64,000 bases of DNA from Aurantibacter crassamenti (GCF_016811105.1 NZ_JAFBGM010000001.1:744001-808000), one strand, 5' to 3'; positions 19,615-29,973 are shown, counted from the first letter of the stretch. Notes: a model not told the origin generated them from the sequence alone. Translations and numbers: made by a program.

Positions 19615-20598
19615 ATGACACAGGTAACTCATAACAAAAAACCATCATCCTTTTACATAGGCCTAGATATTGGTGGCACCAAATGTGCTATTGTTTTGAG
19701 TGATATAGAATTCAACATCTACGAAAAGGTGTTTTTTGAAACCAATGTAGAGCGCGGACCAACCGCTATAATCAATGAATTCAAGCTTCATATTCATCAA
19801 CTTCTTGAAAAATACAATCATAAAAACTTAGTGAAAATAGGTATAAGCTGTGGTGGGCCACTTAATTCAAAAAAGGGATTAATAAAATCACCGCCTAATT
19901 TACCTGGCTGGATTGATATTCCGATTGTTGCTATTCTTAAAGAGGAATTCGGTGTTGATGTTGCCCTTCAAAATGATGCCAATGCATGTGCTTTAGCCGA
20001 ATGGATGATGGGTGCTGGAAAAGGAACAGAAAACATGATATTTCTAACTTTCGGAACAGGAATGGGAGCCGGACTTATTTTAAATGGTAAAATCTATTCA
20101 GGTACCAATGATCTTGGAGGAGAAGTAGGTCATCTACGCTTAGCAGATGACGGGCCCGTAGGTTTTGGTAAAGCTGGATCGTTTGAAGGATTCTGTAGCG
20201 GAGGCGGTATTGCAAAATTGGCTAAGAGTGTGGTTCTAGAAAAGCTTCAAAATAACATATCAGTTGAGTTTTGCTCTTCAACAAAATATCTCGATAAATT
20301 AACAGCTAAATCAGTGTTTACTGCTGCAATACAAGGTGATACAACAGCACTCGAAATTGTAAATATATCAGCAAAATATTTAGGAAAAGCACTGGCACTA
20401 CTAATCGATACTTTAAACCCAGAATGCATTGTAATCGGCAGCATTTACGCTAGAAACGAAGCCTTATTAAAACCCTTGGTTTATGAAGTGCTTGAAAAAG
20501 AAGCGATACCCGAAGCACTAGAAGTTTGTCGCATTTTACCTGCAAAACTTGGTGATAAAATAGGTGATTATGCAGCATTAGGTGTTGCTATGCAGTAG
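19615..20598 (+). CDS. ROK-family sugar kinase
   Basis: The 327-aa protein begins with the ATP-binding motif GLDIGGTKCAIVL, contains NDANACALAEW, where the Asp is the catalytic base of ROK kinases, and LTFGTGMGAGLIL. The zinc-binding CxCGxxGC motif of classical ROK glucokinases and NagC repressors is absent: the equivalent region reads GFGKAGSFEGFCSGGG. There is no N-terminal helix-turn-helix, so this is an enzyme and not a repressor. ATG 19615 is preferred over the TTG at 19606. Likely substrates are glucose, GlcNAc or ManNAc. The neighbours (SIS isomerase, FucP-type permease, DapA-family lyase) favour an amino sugar, which is inference. Confidence 0.87.
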   Translation: MTQVTHNKKPSSFYIGLDIGGTKCAIVLSDIEFNIYEKVFFETNVERGPTAIINEFKLHIHQLLEKYNHKNLVKIGISCGGPLNSKKGLIKSPPNLPGWIDIPIVAILKEEFGVDVALQNDANACALAEWMMGAGKGTENMIFLTFGTGMGAGLILNGKIYSGTNDLGGEVGHLRLADDGPVGFGKAGSFEGFCSGGGIAKLAKSVVLEKLQNNISVEFCSSTKYLDKLTAKSVFTAAIQGDTTALEIVNISAKYLGKALALLIDTLNPECIVIGSIYARNEALLKPLVYEVLEKEAIPEALEVCRILPAKLGDKIGDYAALGVAMQ

Positions 20599-20641
20599 AA
20601 AATCTACAGTCAAAAAACATATTGAAGGATAATAAAATAGT

Positions 20642-21277
20642 ATGAAATTAGAAGATGTACTCGAAAAATTAATAAAACGCTATCCATCGTTAGCATCTTG
20701 TAGTGAAGCAGTATTAAACGCGGGGGAAGAATTGATAGATTGTTATCAAAACGAAGGCAAGTTATTGATATGTGGTAATGGAGGTAGTGCTTCCGATTCC
20801 GATCATATCGTAGGAGAACTAATGAAAAGTTTTTCAAAAAAACGTCCGGTAACCAGTGAATTTTCGAACCAATTACAAGAAAGCTCAAAAGAAAGAGGAG
20901 CACTATTGGCTTCAAAATTAGAAAGAGGCTTATCAGCTATTTCATTAAATGCTCATGGAGGTTTGATTTCCGCTATTTCAAATGATATTGGTGGTGATTT
21001 TATTTTCGCCCAACAGGTATTAGGTTATGGTAAAAAACATGACGTTTTGTTAGCTATAAGTACCTCAGGAAATTCGGTAAATGTTTTAGATGCATGCATC
21101 ACAGCAAAAGCCTTAGGCATGAAGGTGATTGGTTTGTTGGGCGAAACAGGAGGCAAAATAAAAGCCTTTTGCGATGTAGCAATTTGTGTGCCGGCAACCA
21201 ATACTGCAGCAGTACAAGAATATCATTTACCAGTTTATCACACACTTTGTATCATGGTTGAAGAAACCATTTTTTAA
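20642..21277 (+). CDS. SIS-domain isomerase, GmhA-like
   Basis: The 211-aa protein has a single SIS domain with the phosphosugar-binding signatures LLICGNGGSASDSDH (around residues 41-55), LLAISTSGNSVNVL (around 139-152) and a C-terminal glutamate/histidine region (VQEYHLPVYHTLCI). This pattern matches sedoheptulose-7-phosphate isomerase (GmhA). The absence of heptose-ADP genes nearby suggests the name describes the fold rather than the pathway. It probably isomerises or binds the phosphorylated product of the ROK kinase encoded 43 bp upstream. An insertion with KKRPVTSEFSNQL between the first two motifs is normal for GmhA proteins. Confidence 0.82.
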   Translation: MKLEDVLEKLIKRYPSLASCSEAVLNAGEELIDCYQNEGKLLICGNGGSASDSDHIVGELMKSFSKKRPVTSEFSNQLQESSKERGALLASKLERGLSAISLNAHGGLISAISNDIGGDFIFAQQVLGYGKKHDVLLAISTSGNSVNVLDACITAKALGMKVIGLLGETGGKIKAFCDVAICVPATNTAAVQEYHLPVYHTLCIMVEETIF

Positions 21278-21334
21278 TTTGAAAGATGAATGATTCAATT
21301 TTATCGAGCATCAATTAAAGAAACAACTTAACAA

Positions 21335-22723
21335 ATGAGCGCTTCAAGAATTTCGAGCTTTGTAGTATTTCTGGTGTTAACACTTATGATAAGTTGTAAA
21401 GAAAAAGTAGTGTCTAAAAATAACATAATGACCGAAAAACAAATCACTTTCAACGCAAAAACCCATGCCTTGGATAATAATGATAATTTCTCACCTGACG
21501 GACAGTTTTTATGTTACGATACACGGTATATGGTCTTCAATACTAATCTTGCAAATAGCAAGTCCGTAGAAAAAGTTGCCATTGCCACTGGTGAAGAAAC
21601 GATACTGTGGCAACCGGAATCTGTTTCAGGAGAAAATGGGGCTCCTGGGGTAGCAGCAGTTTCGTACCATCCTACAGAAAACAAAGTTATTTTTATTCAT
21701 GGACCTCAACTAGATGAAATTGATACAAGAGGCTATTATGATATAAGAAATAGAAATGGAGCAATAGTTAGCGCTGACGGAAATGGTGAATTTTCAATAG
21801 CTGATTTAAGAGATGTTGCTACTGATAGACCTACGACTTCAGGAGCACAACGTGGTGGAACACACCGACATGAATATTCTAGAAATGGGGAGCGAATTGG
21901 TTTTACATATGATGACTTTTTACAGCAAGATTATGATCGTACTATTGGTTATATGGAAGCGAATAAAAATGCCCCTGACGGATTCGATCATTATTTTGCT
22001 GTATTGCTAAAACCGACTAAAAAAGGAGAATCAAAACCAGGAGAAATAGAAAAAGCTTATGGCGATTCATGGGTAGATTCTCTTGGATCCAAACGTGCCT
22101 TTATTGGAAAAGTAAGAGCAGAAAACGGTATTGATTATGAGACATCCTTATTTGTAGCAGAAATATCAGATTCAGTAGAGATTAAGTCGGCCTATTCTGG
22201 CGATGCCAATACATATCCAGAACCTCCAAAAGGAATTCAAATAAAAAGGTTGACACATAGTACATCGGACGAAGGCATTGTAAGAGGGTCATATTCTGGT
22301 AAACAGATAGCCTATTTATCAAAAGATGAAAAAGGCATATTACAGGTTTTTGTAATTCAGGTTGACGGTTCGGATCGCGCTGAAGAAATAGAAAAGAAAC
22401 CGAAACAGGTCACTAATTTCGCAGCTGATGCCAGTTTTGTTCGTTGGCATCCTTCTGATCAATGGTTGTTTTGTATTAGTAACGGAAAGGTGTATGCTAA
22501 TTATGTGGGTTCTTCGAAAGATTTTGGAAAATCAATTTTACTGACCCCAAATAATTTGAACCGAGAAGCTTTGGTTGTATCTCAAGATGGCAAATTATTG
22601 GCCTACAATATAAATATCCCACATGCTACTGCATCTCGAATAATAGATGGAAAACAGACAAATGAGTATAAACAAATATTCGTTTTAGAGCTCAAAGATA
22701 CGCTCAACCTATCCATCCAATAA
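21335..22723 (+). CDS. TolB-like beta-propeller lipoprotein (DUF3748-like)
   Basis: The 462-aa protein has a lipoprotein signal (LVLTLMISCKEK, Cys21) and repeated propeller-blade motifs such as NFSPDGQFLCYDTR, SYHPTENKVIFIHG, YSGKQIAYLSKDEKG and VRWHPSDQWLFCISNG, which are the WD40/TolB type of blade. This resembles the DUF3748 family and, more remotely, oligogalacturonate lyases. The manganese-ligand histidines of those lyases are not clearly recognisable, though RGGTHRHEYSRNGERIG contains two. Function is unproven; binding or cleaving a carbohydrate in the periplasm fits its place between the kinase/isomerase genes and the sugar permease. Confidence 0.7.
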   Translation: MSASRISSFVVFLVLTLMISCKEKVVSKNNIMTEKQITFNAKTHALDNNDNFSPDGQFLCYDTRYMVFNTNLANSKSVEKVAIATGEETILWQPESVSGENGAPGVAAVSYHPTENKVIFIHGPQLDEIDTRGYYDIRNRNGAIVSADGNGEFSIADLRDVATDRPTTSGAQRGGTHRHEYSRNGERIGFTYDDFLQQDYDRTIGYMEANKNAPDGFDHYFAVLLKPTKKGESKPGEIEKAYGDSWVDSLGSKRAFIGKVRAENGIDYETSLFVAEISDSVEIKSAYSGDANTYPEPPKGIQIKRLTHSTSDEGIVRGSYSGKQIAYLSKDEKGILQVFVIQVDGSDRAEEIEKKPKQVTNFAADASFVRWHPSDQWLFCISNGKVYANYVGSSKDFGKSILLTPNNLNREALVVSQDGKLLAYNINIPHATASRIIDGKQTNEYKQIFVLELKDTLNLSIQ

Positions 22724-22744
22724 GTACTTAAAAAAATCAACGAT

Positions 22745-23977
22745 TTGAAAAACGCTACACAAACCAATAACTACCGAGGTGCTTTTGCACTAATGACCAC
22801 ACTTTTTTTCATTTGGGGTGCTATTGTGTCACTTAATGATATTCTGATTCCGCATTTCAAAGGTTTGTTCGAGATGAATTATACCGAAACAATGCTCATT
22901 CAATTCTGTTTCTTTGGTGCATATTTTTTAATGGCAGTTCCCGCGAGTTTACTCATTGAGCGCATTGGATATAAAAAAGGTATTTCAATAGGTTTGATAA
23001 CCATAGGCCTAGGTGCACTATTATTTTTACCTGCATCATGGGCAGTTTCCTATCCATTATTTCTATTCGGATTATTTACCATGGCAACAGGAAGTGTAAT
23101 TCTACAAGTTGTAGCCAATCCATATGTTATTATTTTAGGAAAACCAGAAACAGCATCGAGTCGCTTAAACTTAGCACAGGGTATTAATTCTTTAGCCACT
23201 ACCCTAGCTCCTTTAGCAGGAGGTTTTTTGATTTTAGGACACTATAATTCTCCAAAAGAGGCGGCCGCTGCAGTTGAAGGCCCATATGTTGGCTTGGCTA
23301 TTTTTGCCTTTGTTATTGCTACCATTTTCTTTTTCTTAAAATTGCCAACAGTATTGGAAACGGATGGAGTAAAAGTAAAGGGCAATGTGTTACGTTTTCG
23401 ACAACTACGTTTGGGAGCTATCGCATTAATGCTTTATGTTGGAGCTGAAGTCGCAATTGGCAGTTTTATTGTCAACTTTTTAGGTGAAGCAAATATTGCT
23501 GGTTTTGCTGAGAAAAAAGCTGCTACTTATATTCCTATTTATTGGGCAGGGTTAATGATAGGCCGATTTTTAGGTTCTGCAATTCTTCAAAAAGCAAGTG
23601 CACAGAAAGTGTTATGTGCCTCAGCCTTGGCTTCAGTTCTTTTGCTTGCTGTAACTATACTTACAAACGGTTATGTTGCCATGTGGGCTATGCTCGCTGT
23701 TGGACTTTTCAACTCAATAATGTGGTCTAATATTTTTACTTTGGCCGTAAGTGGTTTGGGTAAATACACAAACAAAGCTTCCGGTATTTTGGTAATGGCA
23801 CCCGTTGGTGGGGCTATATTACCCCTATTACAAGGAGTTCTAGCGGATATGCCAGCAATTGGTTTACACCTTTCATATATATTACCACTATTGTGCTATG
23901 TATTTATAATCTATTATGCGCTTAATGGATATAAACCCGGTGCGAACGAATTGGCACGAGTTGAAGCTAGCAATTGA
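22745..23977 (+). CDS. FucP-type sugar:proton symporter (MFS)
   Basis: The 410-aa protein has 12 hydrophobic helices and matches the fucose/glucose/galactose permease group: TLFFIWGAIVSLNDILIP in helix 1, LIERIGYKKGISIGL after helix 2, VVANPYVIILG in helix 4 and SNIFTLAVSGLG in the second half. It would carry a monosaccharide across the inner membrane with protons. The start is a TTG at 22745; the first ATG downstream would cut into helix 1. It is 21 bp after the propeller gene and its stop touches the start region of the lyase gene, so all are one operon. The cargo is presumably the monosaccharide phosphorylated by the ROK kinase. Confidence 0.88.
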   Translation: MKNATQTNNYRGAFALMTTLFFIWGAIVSLNDILIPHFKGLFEMNYTETMLIQFCFFGAYFLMAVPASLLIERIGYKKGISIGLITIGLGALLFLPASWAVSYPLFLFGLFTMATGSVILQVVANPYVIILGKPETASSRLNLAQGINSLATTLAPLAGGFLILGHYNSPKEAAAAVEGPYVGLAIFAFVIATIFFFLKLPTVLETDGVKVKGNVLRFRQLRLGAIALMLYVGAEVAIGSFIVNFLGEANIAGFAEKKAATYIPIYWAGLMIGRFLGSAILQKASAQKVLCASALASVLLLAVTILTNGYVAMWAMLAVGLFNSIMWSNIFTLAVSGLGKYTNKASGILVMAPVGGAILPLLQGVLADMPAIGLHLSYILPLLCYVFIIYYALNGYKPGANELARVEASN

Positions 23978-24000
23978 GTTTTACAAATAATTCAAGACAC

Positions 24001-24921
24001 TTGAAAAAAGAATTGTACCCACTTCACGGAATTGTAACCGTTTTAAACACGCCGTTTACAAAAGATAACACTGTAGATATAGCTGCACTGAAAACAAATG
24101 TAACCTATGCAATTGAAGCAGGAGTTACAGGATTCTTAGTGCCTGCAATGGCTGCAGAAGTATATAAATTATCAGCTACAGAGCGGCTAAATATGGTGGC
24201 TGCAGTTCTTGAAGAATCTAAAAATATACCAGTTATAGCTGGCATTGGTGCTCATACAATTGAAGAAAGCAAAAAGCTACTACAATCGCATTTAGACTTG
24301 GGATGCAAAAATGTGCTATTCCAAATTCCATATAAAAACGACGCACAATTTGAATCGCAATTTGCAGAATTAGCAAGTTTAGGTCCTGAAATGATTATGC
24401 TACAAGATTGGGATTTTTCAGGCGATGGTTTGTCTGATAGTTTAATAGCAAATCTTTTTGAAAAACACGAAGCCTTTCGTTGCTTAAAAATTGAAACAGT
24501 GCCTGCAGGGGTAAAATATTCAAGAATTTTAGAGTTAACAAAAGGTCATCTAAATTTAAGTGGGGGCTGGGCTGTTTCTCAAATGATAGAAGGACTTAAG
24601 AGAGGTGTACATGCATTTATGCCAACCGGAATGCATTATATTTATACTGAAATCTACCAACGTTTTCAGAACGACCAAACAAAAGAAGCAATAGAATTAT
24701 TTAATAAAATATTACCTGTTTTAGCTTTCTCAAATCAACATCTTGATATTTCAATCCACTTTTTTAAGCGCCTACTTTTTAAACAAGGTATTTATAGTAC
24801 TCCTAACGTAAGAACTCCTATTTTGAAGTTTGACAAAGTTCATCAAAAAATCGCTGATAAACATATTCGACATATCATTGAACTAGAATATGATTTAAAG
24901 TTAAAACGAAACGTAAAATAA
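24001..24921 (+). CDS. Dihydrodipicolinate synthase/N-acetylneuraminate lyase family protein
   Basis: The 306-aa TIM-barrel protein starts at TTG 24001 (MKKELYPLHGIVTVL) or at TTG 23974, which overlaps the permease stop; no nearby ATG is in frame. The Schiff-base lysine is present in RCLKIETVPAG (Lys163 from 24001). Two family residues differ: the GTTGE-type loop reads VPAMAAEVYKLS and the usual Tyr of the YNxP segment is replaced in MLQDWDFSG. Pyruvate-dependent aldol cleavage or condensation is still plausible, but dihydrodipicolinate synthesis is unlikely, and N-acetylneuraminate lyase is not supported at residue level. It is the last gene of the SusCD-associated operon. Confidence 0.8.
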   Translation: MKKELYPLHGIVTVLNTPFTKDNTVDIAALKTNVTYAIEAGVTGFLVPAMAAEVYKLSATERLNMVAAVLEESKNIPVIAGIGAHTIEESKKLLQSHLDLGCKNVLFQIPYKNDAQFESQFAELASLGPEMIMLQDWDFSGDGLSDSLIANLFEKHEAFRCLKIETVPAGVKYSRILELTKGHLNLSGGWAVSQMIEGLKRGVHAFMPTGMHYIYTEIYQRFQNDQTKEAIELFNKILPVLAFSNQHLDISIHFFKRLLFKQGIYSTPNVRTPILKFDKVHQKIADKHIRHIIELEYDLKLKRNVK

Positions 24922-25099
24922 AAACATATTTTACTATTAATACACACTATTACTCCGGAATTAAATTGTGGTATTTATTGAAGTAATAAGGTAAAAGATA
25001 AAAAGTGCCTTCGTATTCTGAATAGCCATTTCCTTCAGTTTTATCTAACCTCACTTAAGAAAAAACGTGGAAAACATCTTTCCTGAACGAGCCCTTTTT

Positions 25100-27325
25100 T
25101 TACTGTTGCGGTGCGCTTATCACACCCAAATATCGACCCATCCAATAGGGTAATAACCAGATATCACCTGCAGAATATTCTTCTCTGCCATTACCTCCCC
25201 CATCTAGTGTAAACATGTTGCCATTATGTCTTTGGATTCGACGCTCATCTGGTGGTAATACTTCTTTAGTTGTCTGCTCTCTGAAGTTTGGCTCTATCAA
25301 TTCTATGTCTTTTCTATGGCTATTTTTAACATCCCAAGCAACCATATCCATTGGGTGTTCTTTAAGGTACCATACAGCTTCATTCAAATCAAATTCAGCT
25401 GTGCCAGTTAGTGCGGTCATAATATTCCAAGCACCCTCTTTTTCAGGTCGTTCAGCCTCCCAGTGATCAATAATGGCTTCTTTATATTTTAATTTGAGTG
25501 AATCATTAAATGCATAATTGTATAATCCCCAATAGCCTACAAAGTACATTTCATCATCAGAATGATTCCATGATTCTGAAAGCATTTTACTCCAATCATC
25601 TGCATTTTCCGGAGCAGGCGCAACTTCTTTCATCGGCCGCATTAAGTTTTCTAAATACCCATGATTATCCATTAAATCAAAAGCTTTCTCCCTATATTTT
25701 TCTTTCCCGGTAAAGTGATAAGCAGTTTGTAGCATAGCAATAATATTCGATGAATTCACTTTTCGATCGCCTACCATTTTTGGTCTCGCATTTACATATT
25801 CAGGATTCCATTTTCCCCAAGTGGTAGGTTTTCCATCAAAATCAATCATATACATATCATTACGAACTACATGACTCATTAAAGTGTCAATTAAGGTAAT
25901 TGCGCGATCTTTTAAATCATTCTCCATTAGCTCTGCAATTACACCATATGCAAAAATATGTCCGATAGCCTCATCACTACTGGTGGTTGATTTCCAGTCC
26001 CATTCTGGATTGTTTGTATGCTGCCACCGGTCAGGATCGTGCAATTTTTCAATGTAGCCACTACGCTCAAAAGAACGAGAAGGAAAGCCTGGGACCGGAT
26101 TAATACTGAACAATCGTTCCATAGCCTCCATTGATTCTCTACAATTTTGAAGTGCATCTTCTGATTTGGTTACCGCATATCGAAAAACTTCACCAGCTAA
26201 ATACATGGTAGTCCATAAACCATCATTGTCAGAATCAGAAAGGCGACCAGAATCAAAATTTCCATTATCCATATCAACCAAAGTGGCATTAAAGCCTAAT
26301 CGAATATGTCTATTTCTAACTTGATTTTCATAGTACAATGCCTTATCATACAGCGTCATTTCTTTAAATATGATATGGCCTAAACCTGCATCGGTCAAAA
26401 CCAAAACAGACCCATCATTGCCAGCAGAAATTCGTTTTACATCATTACTAGGTAACCATCTTTTCCCGTAATAATAATCGAATTTACCATCTTCACGTAG
26501 TTTAAAAGCACCCTCATTAGAGCCAAACCAAAGCTCACCATTAATAGTTTCTATCGTTGTTATTTGGTTGGCTGGTAGCTTGTTTTGAATAGCACCAATT
26601 TGCTTGCCAGTATTCGCATCTAACTCAAAATATCCATTAGGAGTGCCAAGAATTAATTTATCTTCTAGCAGCGCAAATGAGGTTAATTTTTGCACTTGCT
26701 GTATTGTTTTTAACGTATTATTGGAAGCATCAAAACTTGAAATACTATGTTCACCTAAAATCCAAAATATATTATTTGCAGCTTGGTACCATATCGCTAT
26801 AAGTTCATCGTCAATTTTTGATTTCCAAGATGGTTTATCTTTAGAAAGAAATTGTAACGCTTTACCATCACTAATTAAAAAATTAAAATTATCACCAGCT
26901 GTAAGTAATTTAGCTTTGGGTAAATCATGTAAAAGATAAAGGCTTCCGGCCCATGCATTACTAAAAACCGCTTTATCATCTAAATAGACAAACTGATTTT
27001 TATACAAAGTAAGTCCACTTATATTTTTGTCTGTTAGCGGGCGATATGTTTTGTCTTTAAGTAGTGTACCCGGATATAAAAATTGCCCATCATGCGTTCT
27101 AAGTAGGCCTTCTGAAGAAAGTACCTGAATAACACCATTTCGATCCATTTGAACCTGTGAAAGCTCACTTTCTTCAGCATTATACTTAATACTTAAATCT
27201 TGAACATAAGGTACATCTTGATAATTAGGAATTTGAGAAACCGCTTCTTCTTTTTTCTCTGTATTGTTACATGATACGATTAGAAGTGAAATTAGCCAAA
27301 TGCAATAGTGATATCGTTTTTTCAT
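25100..27325 (-). CDS. Lipoprotein with N-terminal propeller and C-terminal alpha/alpha-barrel
   Basis: The 741-aa protein has a lipoprotein signal (SLLIVSCNN). Residues about 45-320 contain blade-like repeats of the two-component-regulator propeller type (ISGLTLYKNQFVYLDD, ITTIETINGELWFGSNEGA, VKRISAGNDGSVLVLTD). Residues about 335-735 are helix-rich with GLWTTMYLAGEVFRYAV, DFDGKPTTWGKWNPE and FTGKEKYREKAFDLM, and match the motif order of the 406-aa protein at 15271. So a barrel of that type is joined here to a propeller. No histidine kinase or membrane helix follows, so this is not a hybrid two-component sensor. It is convergent with the lyase gene and may act on the same glycan. Confidence 0.68.
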   Translation of the reverse strand: MKKRYHYCIWLISLLIVSCNNTEKKEEAVSQIPNYQDVPYVQDLSIKYNAEESELSQVQMDRNGVIQVLSSEGLLRTHDGQFLYPGTLLKDKTYRPLTDKNISGLTLYKNQFVYLDDKAVFSNAWAGSLYLLHDLPKAKLLTAGDNFNFLISDGKALQFLSKDKPSWKSKIDDELIAIWYQAANNIFWILGEHSISSFDASNNTLKTIQQVQKLTSFALLEDKLILGTPNGYFELDANTGKQIGAIQNKLPANQITTIETINGELWFGSNEGAFKLREDGKFDYYYGKRWLPSNDVKRISAGNDGSVLVLTDAGLGHIIFKEMTLYDKALYYENQVRNRHIRLGFNATLVDMDNGNFDSGRLSDSDNDGLWTTMYLAGEVFRYAVTKSEDALQNCRESMEAMERLFSINPVPGFPSRSFERSGYIEKLHDPDRWQHTNNPEWDWKSTTSSDEAIGHIFAYGVIAELMENDLKDRAITLIDTLMSHVVRNDMYMIDFDGKPTTWGKWNPEYVNARPKMVGDRKVNSSNIIAMLQTAYHFTGKEKYREKAFDLMDNHGYLENLMRPMKEVAPAPENADDWSKMLSESWNHSDDEMYFVGYWGLYNYAFNDSLKLKYKEAIIDHWEAERPEKEGAWNIMTALTGTAEFDLNEAVWYLKEHPMDMVAWDVKNSHRKDIELIEPNFREQTTKEVLPPDERRIQRHNGNMFTLDGGGNGREEYSAGDIWLLPYWMGRYLGVISAPQQ

Positions 27326-27524
27326 AAAAGATCGAAATTTAGATGATTCGATGATGGTTTAGAATAGACTATTCAACATAGCTAGTTCACAAACCTTCCT
27401 TCACAAATAAACTTTTTTTTGATCTTCTATACTTCCTATATATTACATGGTTTACATTAAATATTAACTAAAAACCCACATAATACTTCTAATTTGCATC
27501 AAAGTGTTAGAATAATTGAAGTTT

Positions 27525-29894
27525 CTAATTTTTAGTCAATGACGGTGGCACATTTTCAACTCCCCATTTTTTATTTGGCTGAGGTCCCATTTTAAATTGC
27601 AAAGTACCTCCTTTGGCAATTTCATCATGAGTAATCCATGTTCTATCAAATGACTTTCCATTCAAAGTTGCCGATTGAATATACTTATTCTCTTTAGAAT
27701 TATTTTTTGCTCGAATTACAAATGTTTTATTCTTATCAAGCTTTAAGGTTACTTCCCCAAAAAGAGGGCTGCCAATAGTATAAGTAGTACTTCCGGGTGC
27801 CATTGGGTAGATACCCATAGAACTTAAAATATACCATGAAGAAAGTGAACCCATATCGTCATTACCTGGTAGACCCCCTGGCCCTATTCTATACATTTCT
27901 TCAGAAACTTGTCTTGCTCTATATTGTGTTTTCCATGGTTGGCCTGCGTAATTATATAAATAAGCAACATGATGCGAAGGCTGATTACCTTGTACATATT
28001 GACCAATAGTACCAACTACACCTACATATTTGGGAGGTGAAATAATTGGACTCATTTCAAAAAAAGTGTCCAATTTATCAATAAATTGATTTTTGTTGTC
28101 AAATAGATTAATCAAACCCTGTGTATCGTGTTGCACAGACCATACATACTGCCATGCATTAGACTCAGTATAATGTCGGTTTGGACGACGCCCAACTAAT
28201 AATGGGTCAAAATATTTGTAATAGCTATGGTCTTCTAATTTTACAATTTCCTGTTCATTATCACCTAATTCCGGTAAAAACTTACCATCATATGTTTTAG
28301 GTCTCATAAACTTCGTTTTTGGGTCCCAAACATTTTTATAATTATATGCTCGTTTTGTAAACAACTCATAGTCTTTTGTTTTACCAAGCTCTTTGGCCAA
28401 TTGCGCTATACACCAATCATCATAAGCTAACTCAAGTGTATTTGGCACAGCCTCTGTCACCTTATCAATTGGTGCAAACCCTTTTTCAAGATAATAGGTT
28501 AATCCTGATCTACCTGCTTCATGCGGAACCGGTGCTTTCGGAAGTTCTAAAGCCTTCTTGCGCATAGCTTTATACAAAAGGTCAATATCAAAATCACGAT
28601 ACCCTTTTAAATAAGCATCTACAATAACCGGAATCAAGTGGTCACCAACCATCGATTCACCATAAACATTTAAAAAATGCTGCGCAGGTAACCAACTATA
28701 GTTTTCTACTTTGGCGGCAATTGATTTAATATAATCGTTGACATGTTCAGGTGATATTAATGTCATTAATGGATGCTGTGTGCGATAAGTATCCCAACAA
28801 GAAAAAGAACCATAGAAATCAAATCCATCTGCTTGATGTACTTTTCCGTCTGAACCAAAATATTTTCCATCTACATCTTGCGAAATATATTGCGATAATA
28901 AGGATCTGTATAAAGCAGTGGTGAAAATTTGTTTTTGGTCTTCAGTGGCATCGTTCACCGTTATTTTAGAAAGCTCTTTGTTCCATATTTTCTTTGCGTT
29001 TTCTCTTATTCCATCAAAGTCCCAGTCCGATATTTCTTGATGTAGATTTTTTCGCGCACCTTCAATACTCGTATATGAAATACCTACTTTGACTAAAATC
29101 TGTTCATTTTCTTCAGTATGGTATTGAACAAACGCGCCTATTTTATCACCTGCCTCAGCATTTTTGTATGGAAAAACACTTCCATCAGATTCTGGCGTTT
29201 TATAACTAGCATCAAAAGTGCCATAGTATAAAAATGGCTTACTAAATTCTGCCACAAAATATACTTTTCCTAGTCCGGCTGCTTTGGCACCTTCAATACG
29301 ATTGTTGTCAATTATTTTTAATTCAGAAAGTTCACCTTTTGTCATATCACCTATTTGGTGACCTACATCTAAAATTATCCTAGAATTCATTGATTTCGGA
29401 AAAGTATACCGATGAAAACCTGCACGTTGCGTAGAAGTTAATTCTGCAGTAACATCATAATCTTTAAGCTTTACGGAATAATAACCCGGAGAAGCAATTT
29501 CATCTTCATGATCAAATCTAGAGCGATAGCCTTCATCAGGATTTTCTAAAGAACCAGGTACTATCTTTAACTTGGTACTAGTAGTAGGCATTAATAATAT
29601 TTCACCGCCATTAACCATACCAACACCGCTCCAATGGGTGTGGCTAAAACCCATCAATGAACTTTCAGAATACACATAACCAGCACAATACGTCCAGCCT
29701 TCAGTATGTATATCAGGACTTAAATGCACTAACGCATTCGGTAATGAAGCTCCAGGAAAAGTATGTCCGAAAAAATCGGTGCCAATAAATGGATCTACAT
29801 AGTCAACAAGTTCTTTAGTTTGAGCGTTAACAGTTTGACAAAAAGCAAACAAAAGAAAGGCGAATCTGAAAATTGATTTGTGGTAGTTTTTCAT
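27525..29894 (-). CDS. Glycoside hydrolase family 92 (alpha-mannosidase-like)
   Basis: The 789-aa protein starts at the ATG 29894 with a signal peptide ending VNAQ; the upstream TTG at 29933 would add a non-signal extension. GH92 hallmarks are visible: LVDYVDPFIGTDFFGHTFPG at the mature N-terminus, MGFSHTHWSG, FSCWDTYRTQHPL, and near the end GNDDMGSLSSWYILSSMG followed by IYPMAPGS. Members are calcium-dependent exo-acting alpha-mannosidases, mainly 1,2- or 1,3-specific, acting on N-glycans or mannans in the periplasm or on the surface. It is transcribed in line with the propeller lipoprotein gene 199 bp downstream. A promoter-like element lies about 80 bp before its start. Confidence 0.92.
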   Translation of the reverse strand: MKNYHKSIFRFAFLLFAFCQTVNAQTKELVDYVDPFIGTDFFGHTFPGASLPNALVHLSPDIHTEGWTYCAGYVYSESSLMGFSHTHWSGVGMVNGGEILLMPTTSTKLKIVPGSLENPDEGYRSRFDHEDEIASPGYYSVKLKDYDVTAELTSTQRAGFHRYTFPKSMNSRIILDVGHQIGDMTKGELSELKIIDNNRIEGAKAAGLGKVYFVAEFSKPFLYYGTFDASYKTPESDGSVFPYKNAEAGDKIGAFVQYHTEENEQILVKVGISYTSIEGARKNLHQEISDWDFDGIRENAKKIWNKELSKITVNDATEDQKQIFTTALYRSLLSQYISQDVDGKYFGSDGKVHQADGFDFYGSFSCWDTYRTQHPLMTLISPEHVNDYIKSIAAKVENYSWLPAQHFLNVYGESMVGDHLIPVIVDAYLKGYRDFDIDLLYKAMRKKALELPKAPVPHEAGRSGLTYYLEKGFAPIDKVTEAVPNTLELAYDDWCIAQLAKELGKTKDYELFTKRAYNYKNVWDPKTKFMRPKTYDGKFLPELGDNEQEIVKLEDHSYYKYFDPLLVGRRPNRHYTESNAWQYVWSVQHDTQGLINLFDNKNQFIDKLDTFFEMSPIISPPKYVGVVGTIGQYVQGNQPSHHVAYLYNYAGQPWKTQYRARQVSEEMYRIGPGGLPGNDDMGSLSSWYILSSMGIYPMAPGSTTYTIGSPLFGEVTLKLDKNKTFVIRAKNNSKENKYIQSATLNGKSFDRTWITHDEIAKGGTLQFKMGPQPNKKWGVENVPPSLTKN

Positions 29895-29973
29895 GTAGTT
29901 AGTTTTAATCTTTTCAAATGTCAAGTGAAACAAAAAGCAAAAATTGATAGTAAAGAATTTTTACCCTTGATTA

